64,000 bases of DNA from Streptomyces diacarni (GTDB lineage Bacteria > Actinomycetota > Actinomycetes > Streptomycetales > Streptomycetaceae), in contig NZ_QOIN01000035.1 of assembly GCF_003323715.1 (NCBI RefSeq), positions 185,793 to 249,792 on the forward strand. Direction: 5' to 3'. Within the stretch, counting starts at the first letter, position 1, and every line of letters begins with the position of its first letter. The translations under genes were made by a program, and so were the position numbers. Below, in pieces: positions 35,335 to 43,907 of the stretch. The notes beneath the pieces were generated by a model that worked only from the letters and a program-made list of their open reading frames with translations, had not been told where the DNA came from and made no database searches.

Positions 35335-35381
35335 GGCTACGGGGTGACCACGCCCTGGCCTGGCACGGCTACGGGGTGACC
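35335..35381. repeat. 32-bp tandem duplication across a stop codon
   Basis: GGCTACGGGGTGACC occurs at 35335-35349 and 35367-35381, period 32 bp, with degenerate upstream relatives. The second copy encodes the C-terminus and stop of the minus-strand gene. Confidence 0.75.
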
Positions 35382-37483
35382 GCGTCCTCCGGATCGGAGG
35401 CGCCGCCCGGCGCCTCCATCTCCGCCTCCTCGGCGGCCTCCTCCGCTTCCCGCTGTCCGGGGATCTCGGCCGTGCGCCGCGCGACCCGCACGTTGCGGGC
35501 CTCCGTCTCGTCGGCGAGCTTCAGCGCCGCGGCGTTGAAGCGCGCGAGCGACGGCGGTTCCGAGGGGCCCAGCAGGCGCGTCTTGAGCTCCTTGCGCGCC
35601 CCCACCAGCGTGTCCTTGCCCGCGTCGCGCACCGACTCCAGCAGGGCCGGGATCTGCCGGGCGTCGGGCGTGAGGACCGTTCCGGCCCGCACCGTCGGGA
35701 AGGCGTGCCGGAACTCCTCCTCGGTCATACCGCTGGTGTTGGCCACCGCGTACGGCTTCTCGCTGCTGAGGTAGTCCGAGACGACGGAGGAGACGTCCGA
35801 GATCAGCAGGTCGGCCTGGTTGAAGCAGCTGAAGATCGCCGGGCGCGGCCCGGTGACGATCTGGTGCTCGGAGACGGGGAAGGACGCCCAGTAGGCGGCC
35901 TCCCACGCCTCGGTCGCCTCGCGTACCCGCTCGGCGTTGCCCTCCTGCGGGGCGCCCTGGCCCTTCATCCGTTCCATCTCGTCCGCGCTGGCGCGGAACG
36001 CCGCGGTGGTGGCCTCGTCCAGGACGGCCGTCCGCCGCTCCAGCTCGGCGGTGGCCTGCGGGTCGCGGCGCCCGGCGCCGCGCTCCACGTTGGCCTGCAT
36101 GATCATGGCGCGGATGCGCTGGTCGGCGGCGCCCGCACGCGGGTCCACCGAGCCGGTCATCGGGTGCGGCTTGTACAGCAGCCGCACCTTCGGGTCGGCC
36201 AGCAGCGCGGCGACGATGTGCTCGCCCGCCAGCGGCACCGAGGTGTTGCCCGGGTTGCCGTCCCAGCCCTCCCAGGTCGGCGCGTACAGCACCGTGGTGT
36301 AGTCGCTCGCGGGGGCCGCGGCCCGCTCGTCGGCGTGCTGGATGGGGGTCAGCTGGGGGCGGCCGACCTCGACGACGTCCTTGTCGTCCACTCCCACCTC
36401 GGCGAGCGCGTAGCGCTCGCGGGCGGCCTCGCCGGCGACCCACACCTGGTCGTAGGCCTTGGCGTAGGGGTTGCAGGAAGAGAGCTTGTCGGACTCGCCG
36501 TGGTTGATGAAGGCGTGCTTGAGGGTGGGGATGCGCAGCACCTGCGAGGTCTTGCCGGAGTTCGCCGGGTGCAGCAGCACCTTCAGCGTGGAGTGCTCCA
36601 GGTGCATGAGGTGGGCGACCTTGGGGATGCAGACGATCGGGACGTCGGTGGCGTCGATCTTCTGCACCATGAACCGCTCACGCAGCACGATCAGCGGCCG
36701 CCCGTCCAGCTCGGCCAGCGTGCTCAGCCACATGTTCGCCTGGTAGGCGCTGGTCGTCCCGCCGGAGAAGTACATGCCGACGGTCGGCTTGTAGGCCGCC
36801 AGCCACTTGTCCAGCCACGCCATGACCTCGTTCTCGCTGCGGGAGCGCTTCTTGGGCAGCAGCCAGGTGCCCAGGTAGACCGCGCTGCCCAGCGACAGCA
36901 GGAACGTGCAGCTGATCCCGACCAGACCCCACTCCTGCTGGGAGAGGCCGGCGGAGAGCATCAGCCCGACGGTGCCGGGGATCGAGAAGCGCAGCAGCCT
37001 GCGGCTGGGCTGCCGGGCCAGCAGCCGGGAGGGCGCGGCGGTCAGCCGCAGCGCCGAGGCGTCGATGTTGCGGGTGACGACCGGCAGGGTGCGGGTACGG
37101 CGCACCAGCTGGGCCACCGCCTGGCACAGGAAGTGCGCCGCGTAGGCGAGCAGCAGCAACAGGGTCAGCGGGCGCTCTATGTCCGGCGGCACGTCGGGGA
37201 TCCGGACCAGCCCGATGACGATCAGCATGTCGCGCAGCAGCTGGCGGGTGGTGACGTCGAAACGGACCTTCCCGAGCAGGGCCAGCAGCCCCGGCTGCCG
37301 GTGCGTCAGGTACAGGTCGAGAGCGAGGCCCGCCAGGGAGGCGGTGAGGAAGACGGGCACGTTCGGCAACAGCGCACCCGCGAGCTGTGCGGTGTAGAAC
37401 ACCGCCAGCGCGAGCAGCGCCGCGAGCTGCACGGCGCGTCGTGGGGAGAGTCCGGCAGAGGGCACGGGCTGGGCTCCTGGCAT
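35369..37483 (-). CDS. CDP-glycerol glycerophosphotransferase-like membrane protein
   Basis: About 704 residues. The N-terminal third has several membrane helices. The C-terminal two thirds match the poly(glycerol-phosphate) transferase fold used in teichoic acid synthesis: INHGESDKLSSCNPYAKAYD, VGRPQL, YKPHPMTG and DLLISDVSSVVSDYLSSEKPYAV. The last 40 residues are acidic and disordered. I start it at ATG 37483 (MPGAQPVPSAG); the frame continues 28 codons upstream without conserved sequence. No ribosome site is convincing at either position. No other teichoic acid genes are adjacent. Confidence 0.85.
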   Translation of the reverse strand: MPGAQPVPSAGLSPRRAVQLAALLALAVFYTAQLAGALLPNVPVFLTASLAGLALDLYLTHRQPGLLALLGKVRFDVTTRQLLRDMLIVIGLVRIPDVPPDIERPLTLLLLLAYAAHFLCQAVAQLVRRTRTLPVVTRNIDASALRLTAAPSRLLARQPSRRLLRFSIPGTVGLMLSAGLSQQEWGLVGISCTFLLSLGSAVYLGTWLLPKKRSRSENEVMAWLDKWLAAYKPTVGMYFSGGTTSAYQANMWLSTLAELDGRPLIVLRERFMVQKIDATDVPIVCIPKVAHLMHLEHSTLKVLLHPANSGKTSQVLRIPTLKHAFINHGESDKLSSCNPYAKAYDQVWVAGEAARERYALAEVGVDDKDVVEVGRPQLTPIQHADERAAAPASDYTTVLYAPTWEGWDGNPGNTSVPLAGEHIVAALLADPKVRLLYKPHPMTGSVDPRAGAADQRIRAMIMQANVERGAGRRDPQATAELERRTAVLDEATTAAFRASADEMERMKGQGAPQEGNAERVREATEAWEAAYWASFPVSEHQIVTGPRPAIFSCFNQADLLISDVSSVVSDYLSSEKPYAVANTSGMTEEEFRHAFPTVRAGTVLTPDARQIPALLESVRDAGKDTLVGARKELKTRLLGPSEPPSLARFNAAALKLADETEARNVRVARRTAEIPGQREAEEAAEEAEMEAPGGASDPEDAVTP

Positions 37484-37771
37484 GGAGATCGAGGGTCTGC
37501 AGAAAAGGGGCGGCCGGTGGCGGTGGGGCCAGGGTCGACCCCTGACCGTATGTCGCCCGCGGGTCAAGTGACAATCTTCGACGGACCCGGATACGTGCTT
37601 ACGTGGTCAAAGGTAACCATCCGCCCCCGTCCATTGCGCGGAACGGATGAGCGCCCCGGACCAGCGCTGACGTAGATTGCGGACGAGAACCCGCGGCGGG
37701 TCACCGGTCAGGGGCGCACACGGGCACCCCGGGCGCCGCGGCGGGCATGGGTACGAGGGGTACGGACGGGC

Positions 37772-39394
37772 GTGGCAGGCAGGACGGGAACCACCGGCGA
37801 CGAGCGGCGCGGCGACGGCGCGGCCGCGCCGCGCGGCGACGGCGGAGAGGCGACACCCGGCGACGGCGTGGCGCACCCGCCCGACGGCGGCCCGGCCGAG
37901 GCGCCATCGGCCTGTGCCGCCGAGGCGCCATCGGGCGGTGTGGCCGAGGCGCCCGGGACAGGCGCGGCCGAGGGGCCACGAGTCGGTGTGGCCGCGGGGC
38001 CATCGGCCGATCCCGCCGGGATGCCGGTGACTGGTGCCGCCGAGACGCCGTCGGCGGGTGTGGCCGAGATGCCGGAGGCTGGTGTGGCCGAGGCGCCGTC
38101 GGCCGGTGCCGCCGAGACGTCAGGGGACGGCGCGGACGAGACGCCAGGGGACGGTGTGGCCGAGGCGCCGTCGGCCGGTGTGGCCGGGACGCCAGGGGGC
38201 GTCGCGGCCGACGCGCTGCCGGGGGTGGTGACGGACAGCGGTGCGGCGCGCCGCCGGCCGGGGTCCGAGGCGTCGTACCGTGCGGCCGTGCGGGACGCCC
38301 GCCGCGTGGTCGTCAAGGTCGGCTCCTCGTCGCTGACCACCGCGGCCGGCGGCCTGGACGCCGACCGGGTGGACGCCCTCGTCGACGTCCTCGCCCAGCA
38401 CGCCGGGCGCCCCGACCGGGAGATCGTGCTCGTCTCCTCCGGCGCCATCGCCGCGGGACTCGCCCCGCTGGGCCTCACCAAGCGCCCCCGCGACCTGGCC
38501 CGCCAGCAGGCCGCGGCCAGCGTAGGGCAGGGGCTGTTGGTGGCCCGCTACACCGCGTCCTTCGCGCGCTACGGGCGCCGCGTCGGGCAGGTGCTGCTGA
38601 CCTCCGACGACACCAGCCGCCGCGCCCACTACCGCAACGCCTACCGGACCCTCGGGCAGCTGCTGTCGATGGGCGCGGTGCCCGTCGTGAACGAGAACGA
38701 CACGGTGGCCACGGACGAGATCCGCTTCGGCGACAACGACCGGCTCGCCGCGCTCGTCGCCCACCTGGTCCGCGCCGACCTGCTGGTCCTCCTCTCCGAC
38801 GTGGACGGCCTCTACGACGGCAACCCGGCCACGCCCGGCACCCGCCGCATCGACCAGGTGCGCGGCCCGGCCGAGCTGGAGGGCCTGGACATCGGCAGCG
38901 CGGGCCGCGCGGGTGTGGGCACCGGCGGCATGGTCACCAAGGTGGAGGCGGCGGGCATCGCGGCCGGTGCCGGGGTGCCCGTGGTGCTGACCTCCGCCGT
39001 GCACGCGGCGGACGCGCTGGCGGGTCGCGAGACGGGCACCTATTTCCACCCGACTGGGCGACGCGCCGCGGGGCGACTGCTGTGGCTCGCGCACGCCTCG
39101 GCGCCCACCGGGGCGCTCACCCTGGACGAGGGTGCCGTGCGGGCCGTCGTGGAGCGCCGTACCTCGCTCCTGCCCGCGGGCATCGCCGGTGTGGAGGGCG
39201 ACTTCTCGGCGGGTGATCCGGTGGAGCTGCGGGACGCCGCGGGGCGTGCGGTGGCGCGGGGACTGGTGAACTTCGACGCGAAGGAGCTGCCGCGGCTGCT
39301 CGGCCGCTCCACCCGCGAGCTGGCCAGGGAGCTGGGGCCGGCCTACGAGCGGGAGGTCGTCCACCGCGACGACCTGGTGTTGCTGCGCTCGTGA
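37772..39394 (+). CDS. proB: Glutamate 5-kinase with a repetitive N-terminal extension
   Basis: First enzyme of proline synthesis, phosphorylating glutamate. The kinase domain begins near residue 175 (VVVKVGSSSLTT) and includes LVSSGAIAAGL, NENDTVATDEIRFGDND and a C-terminal PUA domain ending VHRDDLVLLRS. Normal ProB is about 370 residues; this open frame has 540. The extra 150 or so are octapeptide repeats (GVAEAPSA type) from a 24-bp minisatellite. The GTG at 37772 lacks a good ribosome site, and GTG 38227 or 38230, just after the repeats, would give a near-normal enzyme. Whether the repeats are translated is open. Confidence 0.9.
   Translation: MAGRTGTTGDERRGDGAAAPRGDGGEATPGDGVAHPPDGGPAEAPSACAAEAPSGGVAEAPGTGAAEGPRVGVAAGPSADPAGMPVTGAAETPSAGVAEMPEAGVAEAPSAGAAETSGDGADETPGDGVAEAPSAGVAGTPGGVAADALPGVVTDSGAARRRPGSEASYRAAVRDARRVVVKVGSSSLTTAAGGLDADRVDALVDVLAQHAGRPDREIVLVSSGAIAAGLAPLGLTKRPRDLARQQAAASVGQGLLVARYTASFARYGRRVGQVLLTSDDTSRRAHYRNAYRTLGQLLSMGAVPVVNENDTVATDEIRFGDNDRLAALVAHLVRADLLVLLSDVDGLYDGNPATPGTRRIDQVRGPAELEGLDIGSAGRAGVGTGGMVTKVEAAGIAAGAGVPVVLTSAVHAADALAGRETGTYFHPTGRRAAGRLLWLAHASAPTGALTLDEGAVRAVVERRTSLLPAGIAGVEGDFSAGDPVELRDAAGRAVARGLVNFDAKELPRLLGRSTRELARELGPAYEREVVHRDDLVLLRS
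37889..38224. repeat. 24-bp minisatellite, 14 units, at the 5' end of proB
   Basis: Fourteen consecutive degenerate 24-bp units, each readable as an octapeptide of the pattern G-V/A-A-E-x-P-S-A in the proB frame with no stop. Units are most alike between about 38050 and 38200. Confidence 0.85.
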
Positions 39395-39555
39395 GGGGTG
39401 CCGGGCGGGTGTGCGGCCCGTGCCGGTCGTACAGCTGAGCGGTGCCCTACCCGATGGGGACAGGGAAAAAGACCAGCCTTTCCACGGACACCTTCCGCAA
39501 AACGGCCCCACGGGCCCGCGTGGACTGGTCAACTTTGACTCGGGCGGTCCGCGCG

Positions 39556-39577
39556 GCACGTGCACCCGCACGTGCAC
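39556..39577. promoter_or_regulatory. Two direct copies of GCACGTGCAC
   Basis: Copies at 39556-39565 and 39568-39577, period 12 bp, about 50 bp before the next start. The even spacing and internal palindromes (CACGTG, GTGCAC) suggest a protein-binding site. Confidence 0.35.
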
Positions 39578-39627
39578 GCATCCTCCCCCCACGCCGCACT
39601 CACCAGCACCACTCCAGGAGGCCACCG

Positions 39628-40026
39628 GTGGGACGACTGGCCAGCGTCGACATGGCGCCTTCTCCCCAGTCCGAGGAACGCATCGGCTCCCGGCTCTGGC
39701 ACATCACGCTCAGCGTCGCCGGGCGGGAGGCGCCGCTTGCCGAGGTGCGCAGCGCCCTCGAACAGCTCGCTCACGATCACCCCTTCTTGCTGACCAGCCG
39801 CTACGCCAACGACCACGCAGAGATCCGCTACTGGGAGGAGGCGGAGGACCTGCACGACGCCGCCGCCGTGGCGCTGCGGCTGTGGGGCGAGCACCGGTCC
39901 TCGGCCAAGCTGCCGCCCTGGGAGATCGTCGGACTGGAGGTGATCGGCCGCGAGACCTATCACCAGCGGGTGGCGGAGGGCTACGGGCCGCCACCGGCCA
40001 GCCCGGTCGGAGTCCACCCCTTCTGA
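39628..40026 (+). CDS. Conserved hypothetical protein between proB and proA
   Basis: 132 residues, no recognised domain. It reads as a soluble mixed alpha/beta protein: GSRLWHITLSVAGRE, then a helical LAEVRSALEQLAHDH, FLLTSRYANDHAEIRYWEEAEDL, and WEIVGLEVIGRETYHQR. GTG 39628 is chosen because AGGAGG (39616-39621) lies six bases before it; ATG 39652 is an alternative. It sits inside the proline operon region, though the 233-bp gap after proB allows a separate promoter. Confidence 0.85.
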   Translation: MGRLASVDMAPSPQSEERIGSRLWHITLSVAGREAPLAEVRSALEQLAHDHPFLLTSRYANDHAEIRYWEEAEDLHDAAAVALRLWGEHRSSAKLPPWEIVGLEVIGRETYHQRVAEGYGPPPASPVGVHPF

Positions 40027-40166
40027 CCGCACCCGGGCTGCTCCGGCCGCACCCGGGCTGCTCCGACCCGTGTGCGGGCCGCCACCCGTACGCGGGCTGT
40101 GCCGTGCGCGGCCGGCCCGTACGGCACGGCCGTGAGACGCCGGGGCGCCCCGCCGCGGGCCCCGGC

Positions 40167-40172
40167 TACCAT
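40167..40172 (+). promoter_or_regulatory. -10 box of a leaderless proA promoter
   Basis: TACCAT ends seven bases before ATG 40180, which favours that ATG over the one at 40171. Confidence 0.55.
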
Positions 40173-40179
40173 GCGCGCC

Positions 40180-41544
40180 ATGAGCGCATCCCAGACCAGC
40201 GGCTCCCCGACGTCCCCGGCCGGCGGGGCCCCGACGCCTCCGGCCGACGCCCCTCGGCCCGGCGCCGCCGCACCGGCGGCGGACAGCCCCGTGCACGCGG
40301 TGGCGCGGCGTGCGCGCACGGCCGCAGCGGCCCTCGCCCCGGCGCCCCGCACGCTCCGCGACGCCGCGCTGGCCGGTGTCGCCGACGCGCTCGTCGCGCG
40401 CACGGGCGAGATCGTCGCCGCCAACGCCGACGACGTCGCCGCGGCGCGCTCCGAGGGCACCCCCGAGTCCGTCGTCGACCGGCTCACCCTCACGCCCGAG
40501 CGGGTGGCGGCCATCGCCTCCGACGTGCGCGACGTGATCGCGCTGCCCGACCCCGTGGGCGAGGTCCAGCGCGGCTCGACCCTGCCCAACGGTCTGGAGC
40601 TGCGGCAGGTCAGCGTCCCGCTCGGCGTCGTCGGGATCGTCTACGAGGCGCGCCCCAACGTCACCGTCGACGCGGCGGCGCTCTGCCTCAAGTCCGGCAA
40701 CGCCGTCCTGCTGCGCGGCTCCTCCTCCGCACACGCCTCCAACACGGCCCTGGTGGCCGTGGTGCGGGACGCGGTGGCCGAGGCGGGGCTCCCCGCCGAC
40801 GTCGTGCAGCTGGTGCCCGGACGCGGCCGTGAGAGCGTCACCGAGCTGATGCGCGCCCGCGGCCTGGTGGACGTGCTGATCCCGCGCGGCGGTGCCTCGC
40901 TGATCAAGACGGTGGTCGAGCAGTCGACGGTGCCCGTCATCGAGACCGGCACGGGCAACTGCCACGTCTACGTCGACGAGAGCGCCGATGTGGAGACGGC
41001 GCTGGCCATCCTCGTCAACTCCAAGGCCCAGCGTCCCAGCGTCTGCAACGCCGCCGAGACCGTGCTGGTGCACGAGGGCATCGCCGACGTCTTCCTCCCG
41101 CGCGCCCTGCAAGCGCTGACCGAGGCGGGCGTGACGGTGCACGGCGACGCGGCCTGGCAGAAGGCGGGTGACGGCGCGCACGGCCCCGCGGTGGTGCCGG
41201 CCACTGCGGCGGACTGGGCCGACGAGTACCTCTCCCACGACCTCGCCGCGGCGGTCGTGCCCTCCCTGGACGCCGCCGTCGAGCACATCCGCACGTGGTC
41301 CTCAGGGCACACCGAGGCCATCGTCACCGCGGACACGGCGGCGGCCCGCCGCTTCACCGCGCTGGTGGACTCCGCGGCCGTCATGGTCAACGCCTCCACC
41401 CGGTTCACCGACGGCTCGCAGTTCGGATTCGGGGCCGAGATCGGCATCTCCACGCAGAAGCTGCACGCCCGCGGTCCGATGGGGCTGCCCGAGCTGACCT
41501 CGACGAAGTACGTGGTCACCGGTGAGGGGCACATCCGCCGCTGA
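40180..41544 (+). CDS. proA: Gamma-glutamyl phosphate reductase
   Basis: Second enzyme of proline synthesis, reducing the product of ProB with NADPH. The catalytic Cys289 lies in [10 protein letters not shown]. Other family blocks are [35 protein letters not shown] and the C-terminal [16 protein letters not shown]. The first 35 residues are a Pro/Ala/Ser-rich extension. 454 residues from ATG 40180, preferred because of the leaderless -10 box. Followed by a 10-bp hairpin at 41582-41612. Confidence 0.95.
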   Translation: MSASQTSGSPTSPAGGAPTPPADAPRPGAAAPAADSPVHAVARRARTAAAALAPAPRTLRDAALAGVADALVARTGEIVAANADDVAAARSEGTPESVVDRLTLTPERVAAIASDVRDVIALPDPVGEVQRGSTLPNGLELRQVSVPLGVVGIVYEARPNVTVDAAALCLKSGNAVLLRGSSSAHASNTALVAVVRDAVAEAGLPADVVQLVPGRGRESVTELMRARGLVDVLIPRGGASLIKTVVEQSTVPVIETGTGNCHVYVDESADVETALAILVNSKAQRPSVCNAAETVLVHEGIADVFLPRALQALTEAGVTVHGDAAWQKAGDGAHGPAVVPATAADWADEYLSHDLAAAVVPSLDAAVEHIRTWSSGHTEAIVTADTAAARRFTALVDSAAVMVNASTRFTDGSQFGFGAEIGISTQKLHARGPMGLPELTSTKYVVTGEGHIRR

Positions 41545-41612
41545 GCCGCCTGTCCTGCTGAGCCCCCTGTCCTGTTGAGCCGCCGTCCCGCTGGACCGGT
41601 CGGCGGGACGGC
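41545..41612. terminator. Direct repeats and terminator after proA
   Basis: Three degenerate 17-18-bp direct repeats (TGAGCCGCCTGTCCTG type) run into a perfect hairpin, GCCGTCCCGC (41582-41591) with GCGGGACGGC (41603-41612). Confidence 0.6.
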
Positions 41613-41691
41613 GCCGGGTGCGTTTCCCGCCCTCTTCCCGCCGACCCTGGCCGGATTCCCGTTCGCCCTGCCCAAATTGACCGCATAGGTC

Positions 41692-41697
41692 TACGCT
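41692..41697 (+). promoter_or_regulatory. -10 box, leaderless
   Basis: TACGCT ends seven bases before GTG 41705; no ribosome site is present. Confidence 0.55.
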
Positions 41698-41704
41698 GGA
41701 CCGC

Positions 41705-42409
41705 GTGCCGGACGAGGTGGGGGGCCAGCCGTTCCCGGACGGTGAGGAGCCCGAGTACCGCGACCACGGGGCGGCGGACGACGCGTTCGCCTCCGTGGTG
41801 CTCGACGAGAGTTTCGTACGGGCCGCGCAGGTCCATGAGCCGAGCGCGGCGGAGCGCGTGCGCGCGGCCGCTGCCCAGTCGCGGGCGGACCACGCAGAGC
41901 ACCCGGAGAACGCAGAGCACACGGAGACCGACGCTCCGCGGGTGGCGGAGGACGGCCTGGTGCACGGCCGCGGTCTGGTCGAGTTCCCGGAGTCCCCGTA
42001 CGGCGAGCCGCCCGAGGACGGCGCCTGGGATGAGGACCCGGACGGTGACGACGACAGGTTCGACCGCCCCGACCCCTACGGGGAGTACGGCCCCGGCGGG
42101 CTCCCGCCCGAGTTGGAGGCGTACGAACACGGCGCCGACTTCGGGTACGCGCGGGGCGCCCACGGCCCGTACGCGGCGCGCGGCGGCGCTCCGCGCCCCT
42201 ACCGGGGCCACCGCAGCTGGCAGCGGCCGATCGCCTGGGTGCTCGCCGTCGTGATGGGGATCGGCATGGTCGCGCTCGCCTTCTCCGCCCTCTACCGGGG
42301 CACCTCCGACCAGCGCGACGAGCCCGTCCCGCCGCCCGCCTCCACCGGCGTGGAGCCGACCGAACTCGGCGCGCTGCCCACCGTCACCGCGCAGCCGCCC
42401 GGCGGTTGA
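41705..42409 (+). CDS. Acidic single-span membrane protein with DESFV motif (A)
   Basis: 234 residues, function unknown. A cytoplasmic N-terminus carries SVVLDESFVRAAQVHEP and SAAERV (30-52), shared with the next gene. A Pro/Gly/Asp-rich linker follows, a membrane span at about 175-197, and a short outer tail of about 37 residues. The C-terminal codons and stop are the first unit of a 24-bp tandem repeat that continues downstream. Probably a conserved actinobacterial pair with the following gene. Confidence 0.8.
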   Translation: MPDEVGGQPFPDGEEPEYRDHGAADDAFASVVLDESFVRAAQVHEPSAAERVRAAAAQSRADHAEHPENAEHTETDAPRVAEDGLVHGRGLVEFPESPYGEPPEDGAWDEDPDGDDDRFDRPDPYGEYGPGGLPPELEAYEHGADFGYARGAHGPYAARGGAPRPYRGHRSWQRPIAWVLAVVMGIGMVALAFSALYRGTSDQRDEPVPPPASTGVEPTELGALPTVTAQPPGG

Positions 42410-42486
42410 CGCACGCAGCCATCCGGCGGCTGACGCACGCAGCCATCCGGCGGCTGACGCACGCAGCCATCCGGCGGCTGACGCCG
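42391..42486. repeat. 24-bp tandem repeat, four units, spanning a stop codon
   Basis: Units at 42391, 42415, 42439 and 42463. Units two and three are identical and each unit contains CGGC(T)TGACGC, so the stop codon of the upstream gene is repeated in frame in every unit. Confidence 0.9.
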
Positions 42487-42592
42487 CCCGCCCACCACCC
42501 CCGCACGCCCGGCGGACGGCGTAGGAGAACAGGACCCCGGCGTTTCGGCAAGTTGTCCGGGACCACGTCGTTTACCTCCCTGCGCGCGGTTC

Positions 42593-42598
42593 TACCCT
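42593..42598 (+). promoter_or_regulatory. -10 box, leaderless
   Basis: TACCCT ends six bases before ATG 42605. Confidence 0.5.
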
Positions 42599-42604
42599 GT
42601 GGGT

Positions 42605-43729
42605 ATGGCAGGGCGAGTGGAACCTCCTGACGGGACGCCCGACGGGGCTCCCGGCGGCGACGACGAATACCGGTCCCTGGTGTTCGACGAGTCGTTCGTC
42701 AACGCTGCGCAGCTCCAGGAGTTCTCCGCCCAGGAGCGGCTGGACGACGACGAGCACGCCGCCGTCCGCCCCCGCCCCGAGGGGGAACGCCACGGCCGGC
42801 TGGGCCTGGGCTTCTCCCGGCAGGGCCTGATCCTGGTCCTGCTGATCGCCCTGGCCTTCGGCACCGCGATCTACATGGGCATACGGAACCCCTACAGGTC
42901 GCCCGCCAAGCCGGAGGCCGAGCCCGTGCACAGCGAACTGATGCCGCTCGCACCTCTCGGCTCCGTCGCCGGTGCCACGCCCGACGACCTGTTCGAGCAC
43001 AGCCCCGCCGCGAGCTTCGAGAAGGGGGCCGACGGGGTGACGCTGCCCTCACCCGTTCGCAGCAGCGACCACTTCACCCAAAACCAGGTCCAGGCCGCGC
43101 TGCTGGGGGCCAAGGACTACATCGTCCAGAGCTCGCTCGACCCCAGGGTCCTCACCGGCAGCGCCGTGCGGCCCGTGCGCGAGCTGCTCGATCCGCGCCA
43201 GCACCGCCAGTTCGACCAGAGCGTGAACAACCCACGCAACGACGGACGGCATGCCGCCACCGCCTGGATGGTGCGCTTCGACCCGGCCAAGGCGGCGCTG
43301 GCCGGCGAGCAGGTGCGCGTCCACGGCACCCTCACCGCGCAGGAGGTCTCCGCCAACGCGCTGGAGGTCACCGCCGACCACGTCTTCGTGTACGCCGTAC
43401 GGCCCGCCGACGCCGGCGAGGGCGAGGACGCCGAGCGGGGCACCTCGCTCTTCTCCGTGCGCCGCGAGGTGCGCTTCCACTTCGAGCGCGGTGACCTGCG
43501 CGACCACCAGGTCACCCTGCGCCAGGTCTCGATGCGGGCGGGGCCGATGAACTGCGGCGAGGACCCCGCGGACAGCCTGGCGCCGCTGCTGGCGGGGGAG
43601 AGGGCCAAGGACGCGGGAAAGGCGGGGACCGACCCCTTCGCGCGGGGCCGGTCCACCGCCTCCATGTGCGGGCTGCTGGCGCCCAGTGCCCAGCCGAGCC
43701 CGGCCCATCCCTTCAAGGAGAAGGGCTGA
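42605..43729 (+). CDS. Single-span membrane protein with DESFV motif and large outer domain (B)
   Basis: 374 residues, function unknown. The N-terminal SLVFDESFVNAAQLQEF and SAQERL (24-46) match the preceding gene. A membrane span lies at about 73-92, then an outer domain of about 270 residues with two late cysteines (MNCGED and SMCGLL) and a central SSDHFTQNQVQAALLGAKDYIV block. A GTG two codons upstream is possible, but ATG 42605 fits the -10 box. Its last codons form one arm of a 13-bp hairpin. Confidence 0.82.
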   Translation: MAGRVEPPDGTPDGAPGGDDEYRSLVFDESFVNAAQLQEFSAQERLDDDEHAAVRPRPEGERHGRLGLGFSRQGLILVLLIALAFGTAIYMGIRNPYRSPAKPEAEPVHSELMPLAPLGSVAGATPDDLFEHSPAASFEKGADGVTLPSPVRSSDHFTQNQVQAALLGAKDYIVQSSLDPRVLTGSAVRPVRELLDPRQHRQFDQSVNNPRNDGRHAATAWMVRFDPAKAALAGEQVRVHGTLTAQEVSANALEVTADHVFVYAVRPADAGEGEDAERGTSLFSVRREVRFHFERGDLRDHQVTLRQVSMRAGPMNCGEDPADSLAPLLAGERAKDAGKAGTDPFARGRSTASMCGLLAPSAQPSPAHPFKEKG

Positions 43730-43757
43730 GGCTCTTCTCCTTGAAGCCTCAGCCCTT
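43711..43757. terminator. Two overlapping, mutually exclusive 13-bp hairpins
   Basis: 43711-43723 pairs perfectly with 43734-43746; 43721-43733 pairs perfectly with 43745-43757. The two stems share bases and cannot form together. The first includes the 3' end of the coding sequence. At least one is probably the terminator for this gene and for the convergent M48 gene; a switch is possible. Confidence 0.7.
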
Positions 43758-43907
43758 TCCGAGCTCTTCTGACCCTTTCCCGACCCCTTCCGAGCCCTCC
43801 TGAGTCCTCCCGAGCCCGTTCAGCCCTTTCCGCGTTCAGGCCCGCTGTTCCCCGCCGCGCGCAGCTCTCGCGCGTTGGGCGGTCACGGGCGGCGCGGGGC
43901 CGGCGCG
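43758..43907. other. Intergenic stretch with degenerate 10-bp repeats
   Basis: Pyrimidine-rich units of the form CCCTTCCGAG recur about eight times at roughly 10-bp intervals to 43838. No gene or promoter is apparent. Confidence 0.5.

Noticed and set aside
42391..42486. CRISPR array
   Set aside because: Short regular repeats, but with no spacers: units abut directly, and no cas genes are present anywhere in the window.
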